DNA of 64,000 nucleotides from Paenibacillus silvestris (lineage in GTDB: Bacteria > Bacillota > Bacilli > Paenibacillales > NBRC-103111). Below, one piece after another: positions 16,690 to 25,005 of the stretch; the first letter of the stretch is position 1; the number at the start of each line of letters is the position of its first letter. Position numbers and translations under genes: made by a program. The stretch spans positions 317,064 to 381,063 of the forward strand of contig NZ_WTUZ01000020.1 of the NCBI RefSeq assembly GCF_009882985.1. Reading direction: 5' to 3'. Under the pieces are notes generated by a model. That model did no database searches. It was not told the DNA's origin and saw only the letters and a list, made by a program, of their open reading frames with translations.

Positions 16690-17094
16690 TCATTCATCAT
16701 CTTCAGGGAATTCCAAAAGCCCAATATTCTTTAACTCATTCATATGAATCTCCGAAAGATCCTCCAATATCCGCATGCCGGACTCCGACAATCGAATAAA
16801 TATGCTTCGGCCATCATCCGGATTCGGCACCCGATACACCAATTGAAGCTGTTCACAGCGGTTAATCAACTCCACACAGGCGTGTGGCGTAACTTGCAAG
16901 CGTTCAGCCAGCTCCTTCGGCGTTGCGTAATCCCGCCCTGGGAACCCCATGATGGCTAGCATCAACTGATGATTCTGGGGTGTCAGCCCATGCGCTCTTG
17001 CCGCTGACTCACTGAAATGTATAAACTTTCGGATCTGATATCGAAATAAAGCTAATTGCTCGTAAACTGCCTTAGGTAATCGTTCGTTGGACAT
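16690..17094 (-). CDS. MarR family transcriptional regulator
   Basis: A 134-residue winged-helix protein. The start (17092-17094) was chosen for its spacing from GAGGTG; an ATG one codon upstream and a longer form are possible. Residues about 40-100 carry the winged helix: GLTPQNHQLMLAIMGFPG, then ATPKELAERLQVTPHACVELI and the wing VPNPDDGRSIFIRLSESG. It is divergent from the arsB-like gene and upstream of the nitrate reductase gene on the same strand. Control of arsB is the simpler inference. No metal-binding cysteine pattern is evident. Confidence 0.88.
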   Translation of the reverse strand: MSNERLPKAVYEQLALFRYQIRKFIHFSESAARAHGLTPQNHQLMLAIMGFPGRDYATPKELAERLQVTPHACVELINRCEQLQLVYRVPNPDDGRSIFIRLSESGMRILEDLSEIHMNELKNIGLLEFPEDDE

Positions 17095-17189
17095 CATCTG
17101 CACCTCGGAAATAAGATACATCATTTTAACACACTACTTCGATAGAAAGGTACGGTTTGTCAGCCTTTATCCAATCTTTGATTTAAGCA

Positions 17190-17218
17190 TTGACAAATCG
17201 TAGAGGAACTATGAAAAT
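17190..17218 (+). promoter_or_regulatory. Promoter candidate of the arsB-like gene
   Basis: TTGACA (17190-17195), 17-bp spacer, GAAAAT (17213-17218; weak -10). Inverted arms TTTGTCA (17156-17162) and TGACAAA (17191-17197) bracket the region and overlap the -35, so they could be bound by the divergent MarR protein. Confidence 0.35.
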
Positions 17219-17247
17219 GTTGAAGAAATCCGAGTCGGGAGGAACAC

Positions 17248-18540
17248 ATGATTTATTTGGCCGTCTTTATTTTTTTACTTACGATTACCTTCGTCATCTG
17301 GCAGCCGCGGGGCCTAAATATTGGATACTCCGCTTCGGCAGGCGCTATATTGGCGCTGCTTTTTCAGGTTGTTTCCCTGCAGGATGTTGCCACTGTAACA
17401 GGGATCGTTTGGAATGCAACATTAGCTTTTGTCGGCATTATCTTAATCTCCCTAATCCTAGATAACATAGGGTTCTTTGAATGGGCTGCCCTCCATATGG
17501 CGCGTATGGCTAATGGCAACGGTAAACGCAAGTTCATCTACGTCATCCTGCTGGGAGCCGCCGTATCGGCTTTCTTCGCCAATGACGGTGCTGCGCTCAT
17601 CTTGACGCCTATCGTGCTCGCCATGGTTCGGGCTTTGAAATTTCCGGATAAAATGATTCTCCCCTTCATCATGGCAAGCGGATTTATCGCGGATACAACT
17701 TCCATCCCATTCGTTGTCAGCAACTTGGTGAATATTGTTTCGGCTGATTTTTTCAATATTGACTTTACTACTTATGCAAGCCGTATGTTCGTCACTAGCC
17801 TTTTTTCATTAGGGGCAAGCCTGCTGGTGCTGTATTTGTATTTCAGAAAAGATATTCCTACGGATTATGAGGGGACTCATCTCAAGCAGCCATCAGCCGC
17901 CATTAAAGATCTTCGGCTTTTCCGATTGTCCTGGGTCATTCTAGGTGTCCTGCTAGCCGCCTATTTGGCCAGTGGATTCGTTAAGATCCCCGTTTCCTTC
18001 ATTGTAGGAATCGCTGCGCTCGTTTTCATTCTGCTCGCCCGCAGCAGCAAAGTCATCCAAACGAAGCAGATCGTCAAAGACGCTCCGTGGGCTATCGTTA
18101 TTTTTTCAATTGGCATGTATGTTGTGGTATATGGCTTAAAAAACGCCGGATTAACCGATGCGTTGGGAGAATTAATTGACGTTATTTCGGGGCATGGTCT
18201 GTTGGCCGCCACTATTGGCATGGGGTTCCTGTCAGCTATCCTCTCTTCGATTATGAATAATCTGCCGACCGTATTGATTGGCGCGCTAGCCATTCATGGC
18301 ACGGAGACAGACGGTGTGATCCGAGAAGCTCTCATTTATGCCAATGTGATTGGCTCTGATTTGGGACCGAAAATGACACCGATCGGATCGCTGGCGACAC
18401 TGCTCTGGCTCCATGTTCTTTCGAAAAAAGGAGTAACGATCACTTGGGGCACTTATTTTAGAATCGGCATCGTCCTTACAGTCCCTACTTTGCTCATTAC
18501 ATTGCTTGGTTTATATCTGTGGTTGAAGGTTATTACCTAG
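17248..18540 (+). CDS. arsB: ArsB-type arsenite/anion transporter
   Basis: A 430-residue integral membrane protein with about 11-12 helices, close to typical ArsB length. The segments [41 protein letters not shown] and [20 protein letters not shown] are typical of ArsB within the ion transporter superfamily. GGGAGG precedes the ATG. There is no arsR, arsC or arsA nearby; instead a MarR gene is divergent and a DUF2238 gene follows 78 bp later. Arsenite or antimonite export is the family expectation, and a related anion is possible. Confidence 0.88.
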   Translation: MIYLAVFIFLLTITFVIWQPRGLNIGYSASAGAILALLFQVVSLQDVATVTGIVWNATLAFVGIILISLILDNIGFFEWAALHMARMANGNGKRKFIYVILLGAAVSAFFANDGAALILTPIVLAMVRALKFPDKMILPFIMASGFIADTTSIPFVVSNLVNIVSADFFNIDFTTYASRMFVTSLFSLGASLLVLYLYFRKDIPTDYEGTHLKQPSAAIKDLRLFRLSWVILGVLLAAYLASGFVKIPVSFIVGIAALVFILLARSSKVIQTKQIVKDAPWAIVIFSIGMYVVVYGLKNAGLTDALGELIDVISGHGLLAATIGMGFLSAILSSIMNNLPTVLIGALAIHGTETDGVIREALIYANVIGSDLGPKMTPIGSLATLLWLHVLSKKGVTITWGTYFRIGIVLTVPTLLITLLGLYLWLKVIT

Positions 18541-18618
18541 TGACCGCATGACGTTTGCATTTATGTCCACACTACAAGAATAAGCCTATCTGCTATTTGA
18601 GTAGTAAAAAAGGAGAAT

Positions 18619-19239
18619 GTGGACTTTATGGGTAAGAAGCAATGGCCTTTGTACGTGATGATCGCCGTATTTGCCGTGTACTGGGTGTTTATGGCGGCCA
18701 GACCAACGGATCGCATGCAGTGGCTGATGGAAAATATCCTGCTTATTTCTGTCGTAGTTGTCCTTTTTTTCACCTATAAAAAATTTCGTTTCTCTCAGTT
18801 GTCCTATATGTTCATCTTTATCTTCTTGTGCTTTCATACTTACGGCGCTCATTATACCTATCAAGGTACCCCGTTCGACATTTGGCTGAAGACTGCTTTC
18901 CATACCCATCGAAGCTATTATGATCGGGTTGTGCATCTCCTGTTCGGGCTGCTCTGGGCCTATCCTGCCCGTGAATGGCTAACCCGCGCAGGCAAGATGC
19001 AAGGTTCGTGGTCCTATGCGATGCCGGTGGTGATCGTTTTCGGGTTCAGTGCCTTTTTCGAAATCATAGAAATGGGGGCTGCCTATGTGGCTGGTCAAGC
19101 TGGCGAGGAGTATGTCGGTAAACAAGGAGATATTTATGACGCCGAAAAAGATATGGGGCTCGGATTCGCAGGAGCACTTATTGCGATGGTGCTGCTGGGC
19201 TGGAAGCGCAAACTTGGAAAAACTAAGCTCGTCCATTGA
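18619..19239 (+). CDS. DUF2238 (YjdF-like) membrane protein
   Basis: A 206-residue protein with five to six membrane helices. The features THRSYYDRVVHLLFG and FFEIIEMGAAY, followed by DIYDAEKDMGLGFAGA, are recognisable as the DUF2238/YjdF family, whose function is unknown. The start is a GTG very close to AGGAG (3-bp gap). An ATG three codons later (18628) is 12 bp away, so either may be used. It follows arsB in the same direction and may be cotranscribed. Confidence 0.82.
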   Translation: MDFMGKKQWPLYVMIAVFAVYWVFMAARPTDRMQWLMENILLISVVVVLFFTYKKFRFSQLSYMFIFIFLCFHTYGAHYTYQGTPFDIWLKTAFHTHRSYYDRVVHLLFGLLWAYPAREWLTRAGKMQGSWSYAMPVVIVFGFSAFFEIIEMGAAYVAGQAGEEYVGKQGDIYDAEKDMGLGFAGALIAMVLLGWKRKLGKTKLVH

Positions 19240-19262
19240 TGCAGGCAAACGCCTCCTCTACA

Positions 19263-19589
19263 CTAACCGCGAGGTGCCCATAGCATGATAGAAACACCTA
19301 TGACACAAACGACAGCTCCGGTCCAGTCGTAAAGGTCAGGTGTTTTTTTGTCGATCACCCATCCCCATAATACAGCAAGGATGATGAATACTCCGCCATA
19401 AGCTGCGTACACCCGCCCGAACGAGGGGAAGCTCTGCAAGGTTGGAATGATTCCGTATACAATGAGGATGATACTGCCTACGATACCGTACCACATAGGC
19501 TTGGACTCTCGCAGCCACAGCCAGACCAGATAGCCTCCGCCTATTTCAGCAAGTCCTGCAACAATAAATATGAAGATGGATAACAACAT
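19263..19589 (-). CDS. YnfA family small membrane protein (UPF0060)
   Basis: A 108-residue protein of four helices with the family pattern [35 protein letters not shown] and [18 protein letters not shown]. YnfA proteins resemble SMR drug transporters; some have reported efflux activity. AAGGAG lies 8 bp before the ATG. It converges with the DUF2238 gene. Confidence 0.9.
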   Translation of the reverse strand: MLLSIFIFIVAGLAEIGGGYLVWLWLRESKPMWYGIVGSIILIVYGIIPTLQSFPSFGRVYAAYGGVFIILAVLWGWVIDKKTPDLYDWTGAVVCVIGVSIMLWAPRG

Positions 19590-19704
19590 AATCTCATTCT
19601 CCTTACTGGGGAAGATTCCGCTGAGGCTAACCTTGGCATTTTAAGCCATCATCTGAAATTTGCCCCTTCTTGTCAAGATATTCTGAGTATCCGCGCAGAG
19701 GGAG

Positions 19705-19884
19705 CGGAACTACAGGTCGCTATTTTGTGCAAATACGGAGATTCCGCGGCAGAAGATGAACTACAGGGTCTTATTTCAGCGAAATAGGACCTCATTCCGT
19801 TCCAAATAGCAGAATAGGGGACCACAGATCCTCCCTTCTGGCTCAATGGGTTATTTCCCGCGAAATAACACCCTATAGTTCCCT
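19705..19884. repeat. FFRR intergenic repeat element, copy B
   Basis: Units of the GGAACTACAGGGCGCTAT type lie at 19706 (forward), 19757 (forward), about 19812 (reverse) and 19862 (reverse). Like units are 51 bp apart and the outer cores 171 bp apart. The second unit also forms a short local hairpin (CTTATTTC with GAAATAGG). It lies between the ynfA promoter side and the anti-sigma terminator and fills most of the 19590-19912 gap. Confidence 0.8.
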
Positions 19885-19912
19885 CTGGCCTTGGCCTCGA
19901 CACCCATGCACC

Positions 19913-19960
19913 AAAAAAAGAACACGCTGCACTGTGGACTAGTTCACTGCGCAGCGTGTT
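19913..19960 (-). terminator. Terminator after the anti-sigma gene
   Basis: Minus-strand hairpin AACACGCTGC...GCAGCGTGTT followed by TTTTTTT. Confidence 0.85.
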
Positions 19961-19968
19961 CGTTCAGT

Positions 19969-20694
19969 TTAGGAAGTGCCCAAGACCTTCTTCCCGCGAG
20001 GCGTCAGCCCATTGGAATCGGGTTCAAGTGTAACGCCGAAGGAGTCGATCTGGAAATCCTTGCCCTTCACCGGAATGCTGTAAGTCAGCACGCCAGTGCC
20101 TTTCTCATCAACGCGAAGCGTTCCGCAGTTATACCGCTTTCCGTTCCGATTGAACCAAACCTGGTACGCGGTGTCCCCTTTTGTCTCCTGCAGACCCTGC
20201 AAATTAATGACCACGTTGTGGACATCGCCGTTCTGAAGCACCCATGCCGTCCCTGAGGCTGCTGGCATTGTACTTTCCACAGATTTTAATTGAAACGTAT
20301 GCATGATTTCCGCAGGCTCACTTAAACCCGGATTCGCTGAAAGCGCCGAATTCTTCGGTTGATTATTCCACCAAATGCCTACAGCCAGCCCTAAGATAAT
20401 AGCGGCCGACAACCCATATATCCACTTAAACGAACGTTTCTTCTTGTATTGTATCGCCTTAAGCTTAGGAGGCACGATGGCATGCATGACTTGCTGTTTC
20501 AAGTCTGGCGGCAATTCCACTTCTTCCATCTCAAAAGGCAACGCCTGCCAAACATCCTGCAGGTCCCTTAATTCTTCGCGGCAGCTGGCACAAGTTCGTA
20601 GATGCCGCTCGAAAGCCGCGCGTTCTAGCTCTGTGCAATCGCCAGTCAAATAGTTGACCAAATAACTGCAATCGACAGTTTCATGTTCTTTCAT
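19969..20694 (-). CDS. Anti-sigma factor, zinc-finger/RskA type
   Basis: A 241-residue single-pass membrane protein that should hold the cognate ECF sigma factor inactive. The N-terminus has the ZAS motif HLRTCASC (zf-HC2, about residues 26-33). One membrane helix lies near 90-108 (WIYGLSAAIILGLAVG). The outer C-terminal part (about 135-241) is an RskA domain with the typical GTAWVLQNG and YQVWFNRNGK segments. The gene starts 4 bp after the sigma stop, which is standard for such pairs. Confidence 0.92.
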   Translation of the reverse strand: MKEHETVDCSYLVNYLTGDCTELERAAFERHLRTCASCREELRDLQDVWQALPFEMEEVELPPDLKQQVMHAIVPPKLKAIQYKKKRSFKWIYGLSAAIILGLAVGIWWNNQPKNSALSANPGLSEPAEIMHTFQLKSVESTMPAASGTAWVLQNGDVHNVVINLQGLQETKGDTAYQVWFNRNGKRYNCGTLRVDEKGTGVLTYSIPVKGKDFQIDSFGVTLEPDSNGLTPRGKKVLGTS

Positions 20695-20698
20695 AACG

Positions 20699-21265
20699 TC
20701 ATCCCTCCCTTAGTGATGTCAGATGTTTACGAAGTATTTTTAAACATTGATGCAGACGGCTCTTGATCGTGCCAACCGGTTCGTTTGTTTGAGTAGCAAT
20801 CTCGCTTAAGGAATAGCCTTGCCAGTACATCATATCAATCAATTGAATCTGACTCTCGGACAAATGTACATAAGCCTCGTGGATTTGCTCCCCAATCCAT
20901 TTGCGTGAGATAACCGATTCGGGATCCGGCGCATCAGATACAAGGGATTGTTCCCAATCTCTAGGTTCAAATTGGACGACTTGCTCAAGTCTTCGTTTCT
21001 TCCTTAAATAATCAATCGTTATATTCCGCGTAACCGTAATGATCCAATTTACATATCCGCCTTTGCTTGCGTCATAGCCCTTCTCCGTCGTCCAGAGACG
21101 CGTAAAAACAAGCTGAACAATTTCTCTAGCCGCCTGTTCTTCCTTCAGAGATTTCAGCGCAAAGGAATACACAAGTTTGGCATAACGATCATAAAGTTCT
21201 TCGAGCGCAGGATGGTGCTTACCCAAGACCAACTTCATGAGTTCGGCATCCGTTCGATTTCGCAT
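20699..21265 (-). CDS. ECF-type RNA polymerase sigma factor
   Basis: A 188-residue sigma factor with region 2 (LYDRYAKLVYSFALKSL, then NWIITVTRNITIDYLRKKRR) and region 4 (LIDMMYWQGYSLSEIATQT, VGTIKSRLHQCLKILR). The start at 21263-21265 was chosen for its 10-bp spacing from CGGAG; a GTG three codons upstream is too close to it. The gene lies upstream of its anti-sigma gene and downstream of the COG4315-repeat gene, which has its own terminator. By its partner, it belongs with SigK-like ECF groups. Confidence 0.92.
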   Translation of the reverse strand: MRNRTDAELMKLVLGKHHPALEELYDRYAKLVYSFALKSLKEEQAAREIVQLVFTRLWTTEKGYDASKGGYVNWIITVTRNITIDYLRKKRRLEQVVQFEPRDWEQSLVSDAPDPESVISRKWIGEQIHEAYVHLSESQIQLIDMMYWQGYSLSEIATQTNEPVGTIKSRLHQCLKILRKHLTSLREG

Positions 21266-21344
21266 ATTCGGCACACTCCGAGTCGAAATAAAGTTAATAC
21301 TACTACCTTATCTCCGTCATGTTGTCTTGGCAATAGATTTATAG

Positions 21345-21389
21345 AAAAAGAAAACTCCGGCAGCGCTGAGCTTGCCAGCATGCCGGAGC
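21345..21389 (-). terminator. Terminator after the COG4315-repeat gene
   Basis: Minus-strand hairpin CTCCGGCA...TGCCGGAG followed by TTTTCTTTTTC, between the repeat gene and the sigma gene. Confidence 0.8.
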
Positions 21390-21416
21390 GGGATATCTCG
21401 AATGAAAGCTGTCTTG

Positions 21417-23099
21417 TTATCTTGCTTCTGTTTTGGCCGGATCCAGAACGAACCAGACTTTGCCTACATTTTGTCCTGTCGTTTCACCAGGGAGATGATC
21501 TTTCACCCAGTAGTAAAGCGGCCAGCCTTTGTAAGTGTTTTGCTTTTTGCCGTCAGCTCGCGTAAGCACACCGAAATCACTTGCCGCAAGATCCGCCGAA
21601 ACCGTCAGATTCTCGTCGTAGAAGATTGGCCAGTTTACCAAACAAGGACCTACGCAGGAATTAGGGTCAGCTTTATCTTTGGTAAATAAGTACAGCGCCA
21701 TACCGTTTTGATCGACTAAGTAGGTACCTAGCGCTTCGGATTTACTTGTTTTTACAGAAGCATTCACAGCTTTGGTCCCACTGAATTTCGCAGGATCAAT
21801 CACGTACCAGACATGACCAACGTCCTGTCCTGTTGTATCGCCCATCTTCTTGTCATCCACCCAGTAGTAAAGCGGGAATCCTTTGTAAGTCGTTTGCAGG
21901 CTGCCATCCGCGCGGACCAAGGTACCGAAATCGGCTGAGTTCACACCTGTAGGAGCAGAAATCGCATTCGAGTAGAAAAGCGGCCATTTCTCCAAGCATT
22001 TGCCTGAACAATTGCTTACGCCCTTCGTGTCTTTATCATAGTAATACAAAGCCTTGCCGTTAGCGTCTGTCAAATAATTGCCAAGATCAGGCTTCGTGCC
22101 AATGGCAATTCCGCCATTTGAAGGCTTAATAACGAACCAGACCTTGCCCACATTATCACCAATCGTGTCGCCCGCTTTTTGATCCTTAGTGAAGTAGTAC
22201 AGCGGCCACCCTTTGTAAGTAAGTTGATCTTTGCCGTCAGCACGTGTGAAAACCCCGAAGTCTGCCGCACTGAACTCCGCTGGTACTGTGAAATTGTTGG
22301 CATTTGCGATCGGCCAGTTCGCCAAACAAGCATCAACGCAAGAATTAACATCAGCTACATCTTTGGTAAAATAGTATAAGGTCATTCCTTTGGTATCTGT
22401 TAAAAAGCTGCCTAAAGCATCGCTCGTCTTCAAGCTAAATGCCGGGGTTTCGAGCACACTAAGCTTACTCGCACTAATTTTACCTTTGTCGCTTAGGTCT
22501 GCCGCCAGCGTTTTGGTTGACCCTTTGATTGGCGTTTCTAACGCCTCGAGAGTAGCAGTCGCAATATGTAGGTTCTTGAATGACTTCACGCTAGCAATCT
22601 TGGACAAGCCGTTTTTGGCTGCAAAAGTAAGGACATCATCATACTGGAAATCAGTGCCTTGCCCGTAACCCAGGGATTCCAGCAAAACTTTGTAATACTG
22701 CTGTGCTGTGATGCTAGCCATAGGTTCGAATGTATCGACACCTGTTCCCTGCCAGCCTAGAGTTGGATTCGCTTTCAAATAGCCAAGAACCGCTTGATTC
22801 TCCTTGGAAACACCGCTAGCATCTTTAAAGTTCGCAGTCCCACTGAAGGCAAGCGCCTGGGATTCCAAACCTTTTAACCTTAAAGACATAACCGCCGCTT
22901 GCAGTCTTGTCGTCGATTTATTCAAATATTCCGCGGTCAAGCCGCTGCCGTCTCCTTGCAGAATGCCCAAATCGCCCGCAATATCCGTTTCGGATTTAAC
23001 GTTCAGCGGTTCCGCCGCCGCGGCTGATAAAGCCGTAGCGCTTGCTGCTAAGCCCAATAATACAAGGGATGATACGATTACTTTTTTCATATTAACCAT
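21417..23099 (-). CDS. Surface protein with SLH-like N-terminus and three COG4315-type repeats
   Basis: A 560-residue secreted protein. It has a signal peptide (about 1-28, ending ALSAAAA). Residues about 40-220 look like degenerate SLH modules (LGILQGDGSGLTAEYLNKST and a second WQGTGVDTFEPMASITAQQ segment). Three repeats of about 100 residues follow (about 225-330, 335-440, 448-556). Each has a C-x3-C pair near TKD (SCVDAC, NCSGKC, SCVGPC), RADGK, TYKGWPLYY and VGKVWFV. These are the Lipoprotein_15/COG4315 repeats of unknown function. AAGGAGGAG precedes the ATG. An ECF-like promoter upstream hints that the adjacent sigma factor drives it. Confidence 0.85.
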   Translation of the reverse strand: MVNMKKVIVSSLVLLGLAASATALSAAAAEPLNVKSETDIAGDLGILQGDGSGLTAEYLNKSTTRLQAAVMSLRLKGLESQALAFSGTANFKDASGVSKENQAVLGYLKANPTLGWQGTGVDTFEPMASITAQQYYKVLLESLGYGQGTDFQYDDVLTFAAKNGLSKIASVKSFKNLHIATATLEALETPIKGSTKTLAADLSDKGKISASKLSVLETPAFSLKTSDALGSFLTDTKGMTLYYFTKDVADVNSCVDACLANWPIANANNFTVPAEFSAADFGVFTRADGKDQLTYKGWPLYYFTKDQKAGDTIGDNVGKVWFVIKPSNGGIAIGTKPDLGNYLTDANGKALYYYDKDTKGVSNCSGKCLEKWPLFYSNAISAPTGVNSADFGTLVRADGSLQTTYKGFPLYYWVDDKKMGDTTGQDVGHVWYVIDPAKFSGTKAVNASVKTSKSEALGTYLVDQNGMALYLFTKDKADPNSCVGPCLVNWPIFYDENLTVSADLAASDFGVLTRADGKKQNTYKGWPLYYWVKDHLPGETTGQNVGKVWFVLDPAKTEAR

Positions 23100-23134
23100 G
23101 CGCGATGACTCCTCCTTATTTTTGCTACTTAAGG

Positions 23135-23160
23135 TAACGAAGCATAGACAAGGGCGGTTT
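23135..23160 (-). promoter_or_regulatory. ECF-type promoter candidate of the COG4315-repeat gene
   Basis: Minus-strand AAACC (23156-23160), 16-bp spacer, CGTTA (23135-23139), just upstream of the ribosome site. The AAC/CGT form is typical of ECF promoters. The same pair is not obvious before the sigma gene. Confidence 0.4.
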
Positions 23161-23185
23161 GCTTATTTTCAAAAAAAATTTAAAA

Positions 23186-23220
23186 ACCCCCTTCACTGTC
23201 ATCTGACAATGAAAGGGGCT
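23186..23220 (-). terminator. Terminator after the nitroreductase gene
   Basis: Minus-strand hairpin CCCCTTTCATTGTCA paired with TGACAGTGAAGGGG, followed by a long T-run. Confidence 0.85.
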
Positions 23221-23239
23221 ATCTAGCAATGATTAGCGA

Positions 23240-23857
23240 TTAGAAGAATTTCACACGATCTTCAAGAGGTTGAAACTCTTTGTCACCAGGAACAAAGGTT
23301 GGTTTGCCGAATGGCATTTGCGCAATCAGCTTCCACTCGCTTGGAAGATTCCATGTTTGCGCAACTTCGTCGTTAATCAGCGGGTTGTAATGCTGTAAGG
23401 ATGCTCCAAGACCTTCTTGCTCAAGCGCCGTCCAGATGACGTGCTGCAGCATGCCTGAAGATTGGTTAGACCAGATTGGGAAGTTGTCTGCATAAGCAGC
23501 GAACTGAGCTTGAAGACCTTCAACAACAGTTTGATCCTCGAAGAATAGAACCGTGCCGGAACCATTGCTGAAACCGTTAATTCTTTCTTCTGTTGGCGCA
23601 AAGCTGCCTGCTGGTACAATTTTTCTCAACGTTTCTTTGGTAATGCTCCACAACTTATCGGATTGATCACCGAACAAGACAACAACTCTAGCACTTTGTG
23701 AGTTAAAAGCCGAAGGTGTATATTTCACAGCCTCATTTACAATCTCTTGGATACGCTCATTGGAAATGACAGCATCTTTACTTAGTCCATAGTACGTACG
23801 TCTGTCTTTTACAGCCTTCAAGAAAGCATCACTTTTTCCTACCGCGTTGTTACTCAT
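23240..23857 (-). CDS. Nitroreductase family protein (YodC/YdgI-like)
   Basis: A 205-residue flavin-dependent oxidoreductase of the NAD(P)H nitroreductase fold, likely FMN-binding. Diagnostic segments are the N-terminal KAVKDRRTYYGLSKDAV, KYTPSAFNSQSARVVVLFG, the central GLGASLQHYNPLI and the C-terminal IAQMPFGKPTFVPGDKEF. Family members reduce quinones and nitro compounds. GGAGGAG precedes the ATG. A good promoter with an exact 11-bp direct repeat over its start region suggests repression by a HxlR- or MarR-type quinone/thiol sensor such as YodB. Confidence 0.88.
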   Translation of the reverse strand: MSNNAVGKSDAFLKAVKDRRTYYGLSKDAVISNERIQEIVNEAVKYTPSAFNSQSARVVVLFGDQSDKLWSITKETLRKIVPAGSFAPTEERINGFSNGSGTVLFFEDQTVVEGLQAQFAAYADNFPIWSNQSSGMLQHVIWTALEQEGLGASLQHYNPLINDEVAQTWNLPSEWKLIAQMPFGKPTFVPGDKEFQPLEDRVKFF

Positions 23858-23941
23858 ATAAATTCTCCTCCGTTACATGTGGTTTTGTATGATTGCAAAA
23901 AAACAATGTAATAACAAATTAGCACTATCTTCCACTTCATA

Positions 23942-23966
23942 TGTTACTTACTATTTGTTACTTACT
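23942..23966. promoter_or_regulatory. Direct-repeat operator candidate of the nitroreductase gene
   Basis: TGTTACTTACT occurs twice exactly (23942-23952 and 23956-23966), 14 bp apart, covering the predicted transcription start. It recalls YodB/HxlR-type sites in Bacillus, which are rich in AGTAAGTAAC. Confidence 0.5.
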
Positions 23967-23972
23967 TTTATT

Positions 23973-24001
23973 ATTATGATTTATTCATAGACTTTTGTCA
24001 A
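23973..24001 (-). promoter_or_regulatory. Sigma-A promoter of the nitroreductase gene
   Basis: Minus-strand TTGACA (23996-24001), 17-bp spacer, CATAAT (23973-23978). It is close to consensus. Confidence 0.7.
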
Positions 24002-24090
24002 CCATTTTGAGCACGAAATGACCTTAAAAGTTTGAGAACTCGTCCTAGAGGGAATAATCAGACTAAACAAAGTGCAGGAGGGATATGCCC

Positions 24091-24975
24091 ATGGCGGCCA
24101 CAACCAAAGGGACACTGCTCGTGGAAGGCCATGAGCTGACAATCACCAATCCCAATAAGCTTCTATGGCCTGAAGCAGGCATAACCAAAGGAGATTATCT
24201 CTCCAAATTATCCGAGCTGGCTCCTTATCTGCTGCGTTACTGCAGCAACCGGCATTTAACAACTATCCGTTTCCCTAACGGGTATGACCAAAAGTCCTTT
24301 TACCAGAAAAACGCCCCCGATCCGGTGCCTAGCTTCGTGAAGCTGGCTCCCCTCGATGGCATTCAGTACGTTAATTTGGACTCCCTATCTACACTCCTTT
24401 GGCTGGGCAATCTTGCTTGCTTGGAGTTCCATCCCTCTTTCCATCATATCGGGGATACCCTGCCGGCAGAGTGGTTGATTGATATCGACCCCACTCTGGA
24501 GGAAGAGCCGCGCATTATGGAAGCCGCGCACATCATCGGAGAAGTGCTGGACTCCCTGCATATTCAATCTATTGCCAAAACCTCCGGCGCGACAGGCGTT
24601 CAAATTTACATTCCAATTCAACCTGGCTACACGTTCGAGCAGCTGCGGAAAATCGGTTATTTTATCGCTTCGTATGTCGTTAAAATTTATCCGAATCTGT
24701 TTACGATCGAACGCTTCAAGAAAAACCGCGGGGATAAAATCTACATCGACTACCTTCAGCATTGGTATGGGAAAACACTATCCGCTCCCTATACCCCCCG
24801 CGCCAAAAAAGACGCATCCGTCTCCACTCCCCTGTTATGGAAAGAGGTTGAACTGCGTCCTAGTCCTCGTGAATTCAATTTACATACGGTCCTTGACCGA
24901 TTAAGGAAATACGGCGACTTGATTGAAGGGGTTCCCCTCCAAAATCTAGACGCAATTTTAGCTCGGCTAAGTTAG
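24091..24975 (+). CDS. ligD: LigD-type NHEJ primase-polymerase (stand-alone)
   Basis: A 294-residue AEP-family polymerase that fills or extends ends during Ku-dependent repair. The start at 24091 (MAATTKG) lies 8 bp from AGGAGGG; an ATG two codons earlier is too close to it. Characteristic features are ITNPNKLLWPEAGITKGDY near the N-terminus, YQKNAPDPVP, the catalytic acid pair in LIDIDPT, and KTSGATGVQIYIPI, where Gln replaces the His of the longer LigD proteins. The ligase module is encoded separately at 6.3-7.3 kb. Confidence 0.92.
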   Translation: MAATTKGTLLVEGHELTITNPNKLLWPEAGITKGDYLSKLSELAPYLLRYCSNRHLTTIRFPNGYDQKSFYQKNAPDPVPSFVKLAPLDGIQYVNLDSLSTLLWLGNLACLEFHPSFHHIGDTLPAEWLIDIDPTLEEEPRIMEAAHIIGEVLDSLHIQSIAKTSGATGVQIYIPIQPGYTFEQLRKIGYFIASYVVKIYPNLFTIERFKKNRGDKIYIDYLQHWYGKTLSAPYTPRAKKDASVSTPLLWKEVELRPSPREFNLHTVLDRLRKYGDLIEGVPLQNLDAILARLS

Positions 24976-25005
24976 TTTAATTTAGTAGTACCAAATAGAG
25001 CTACT

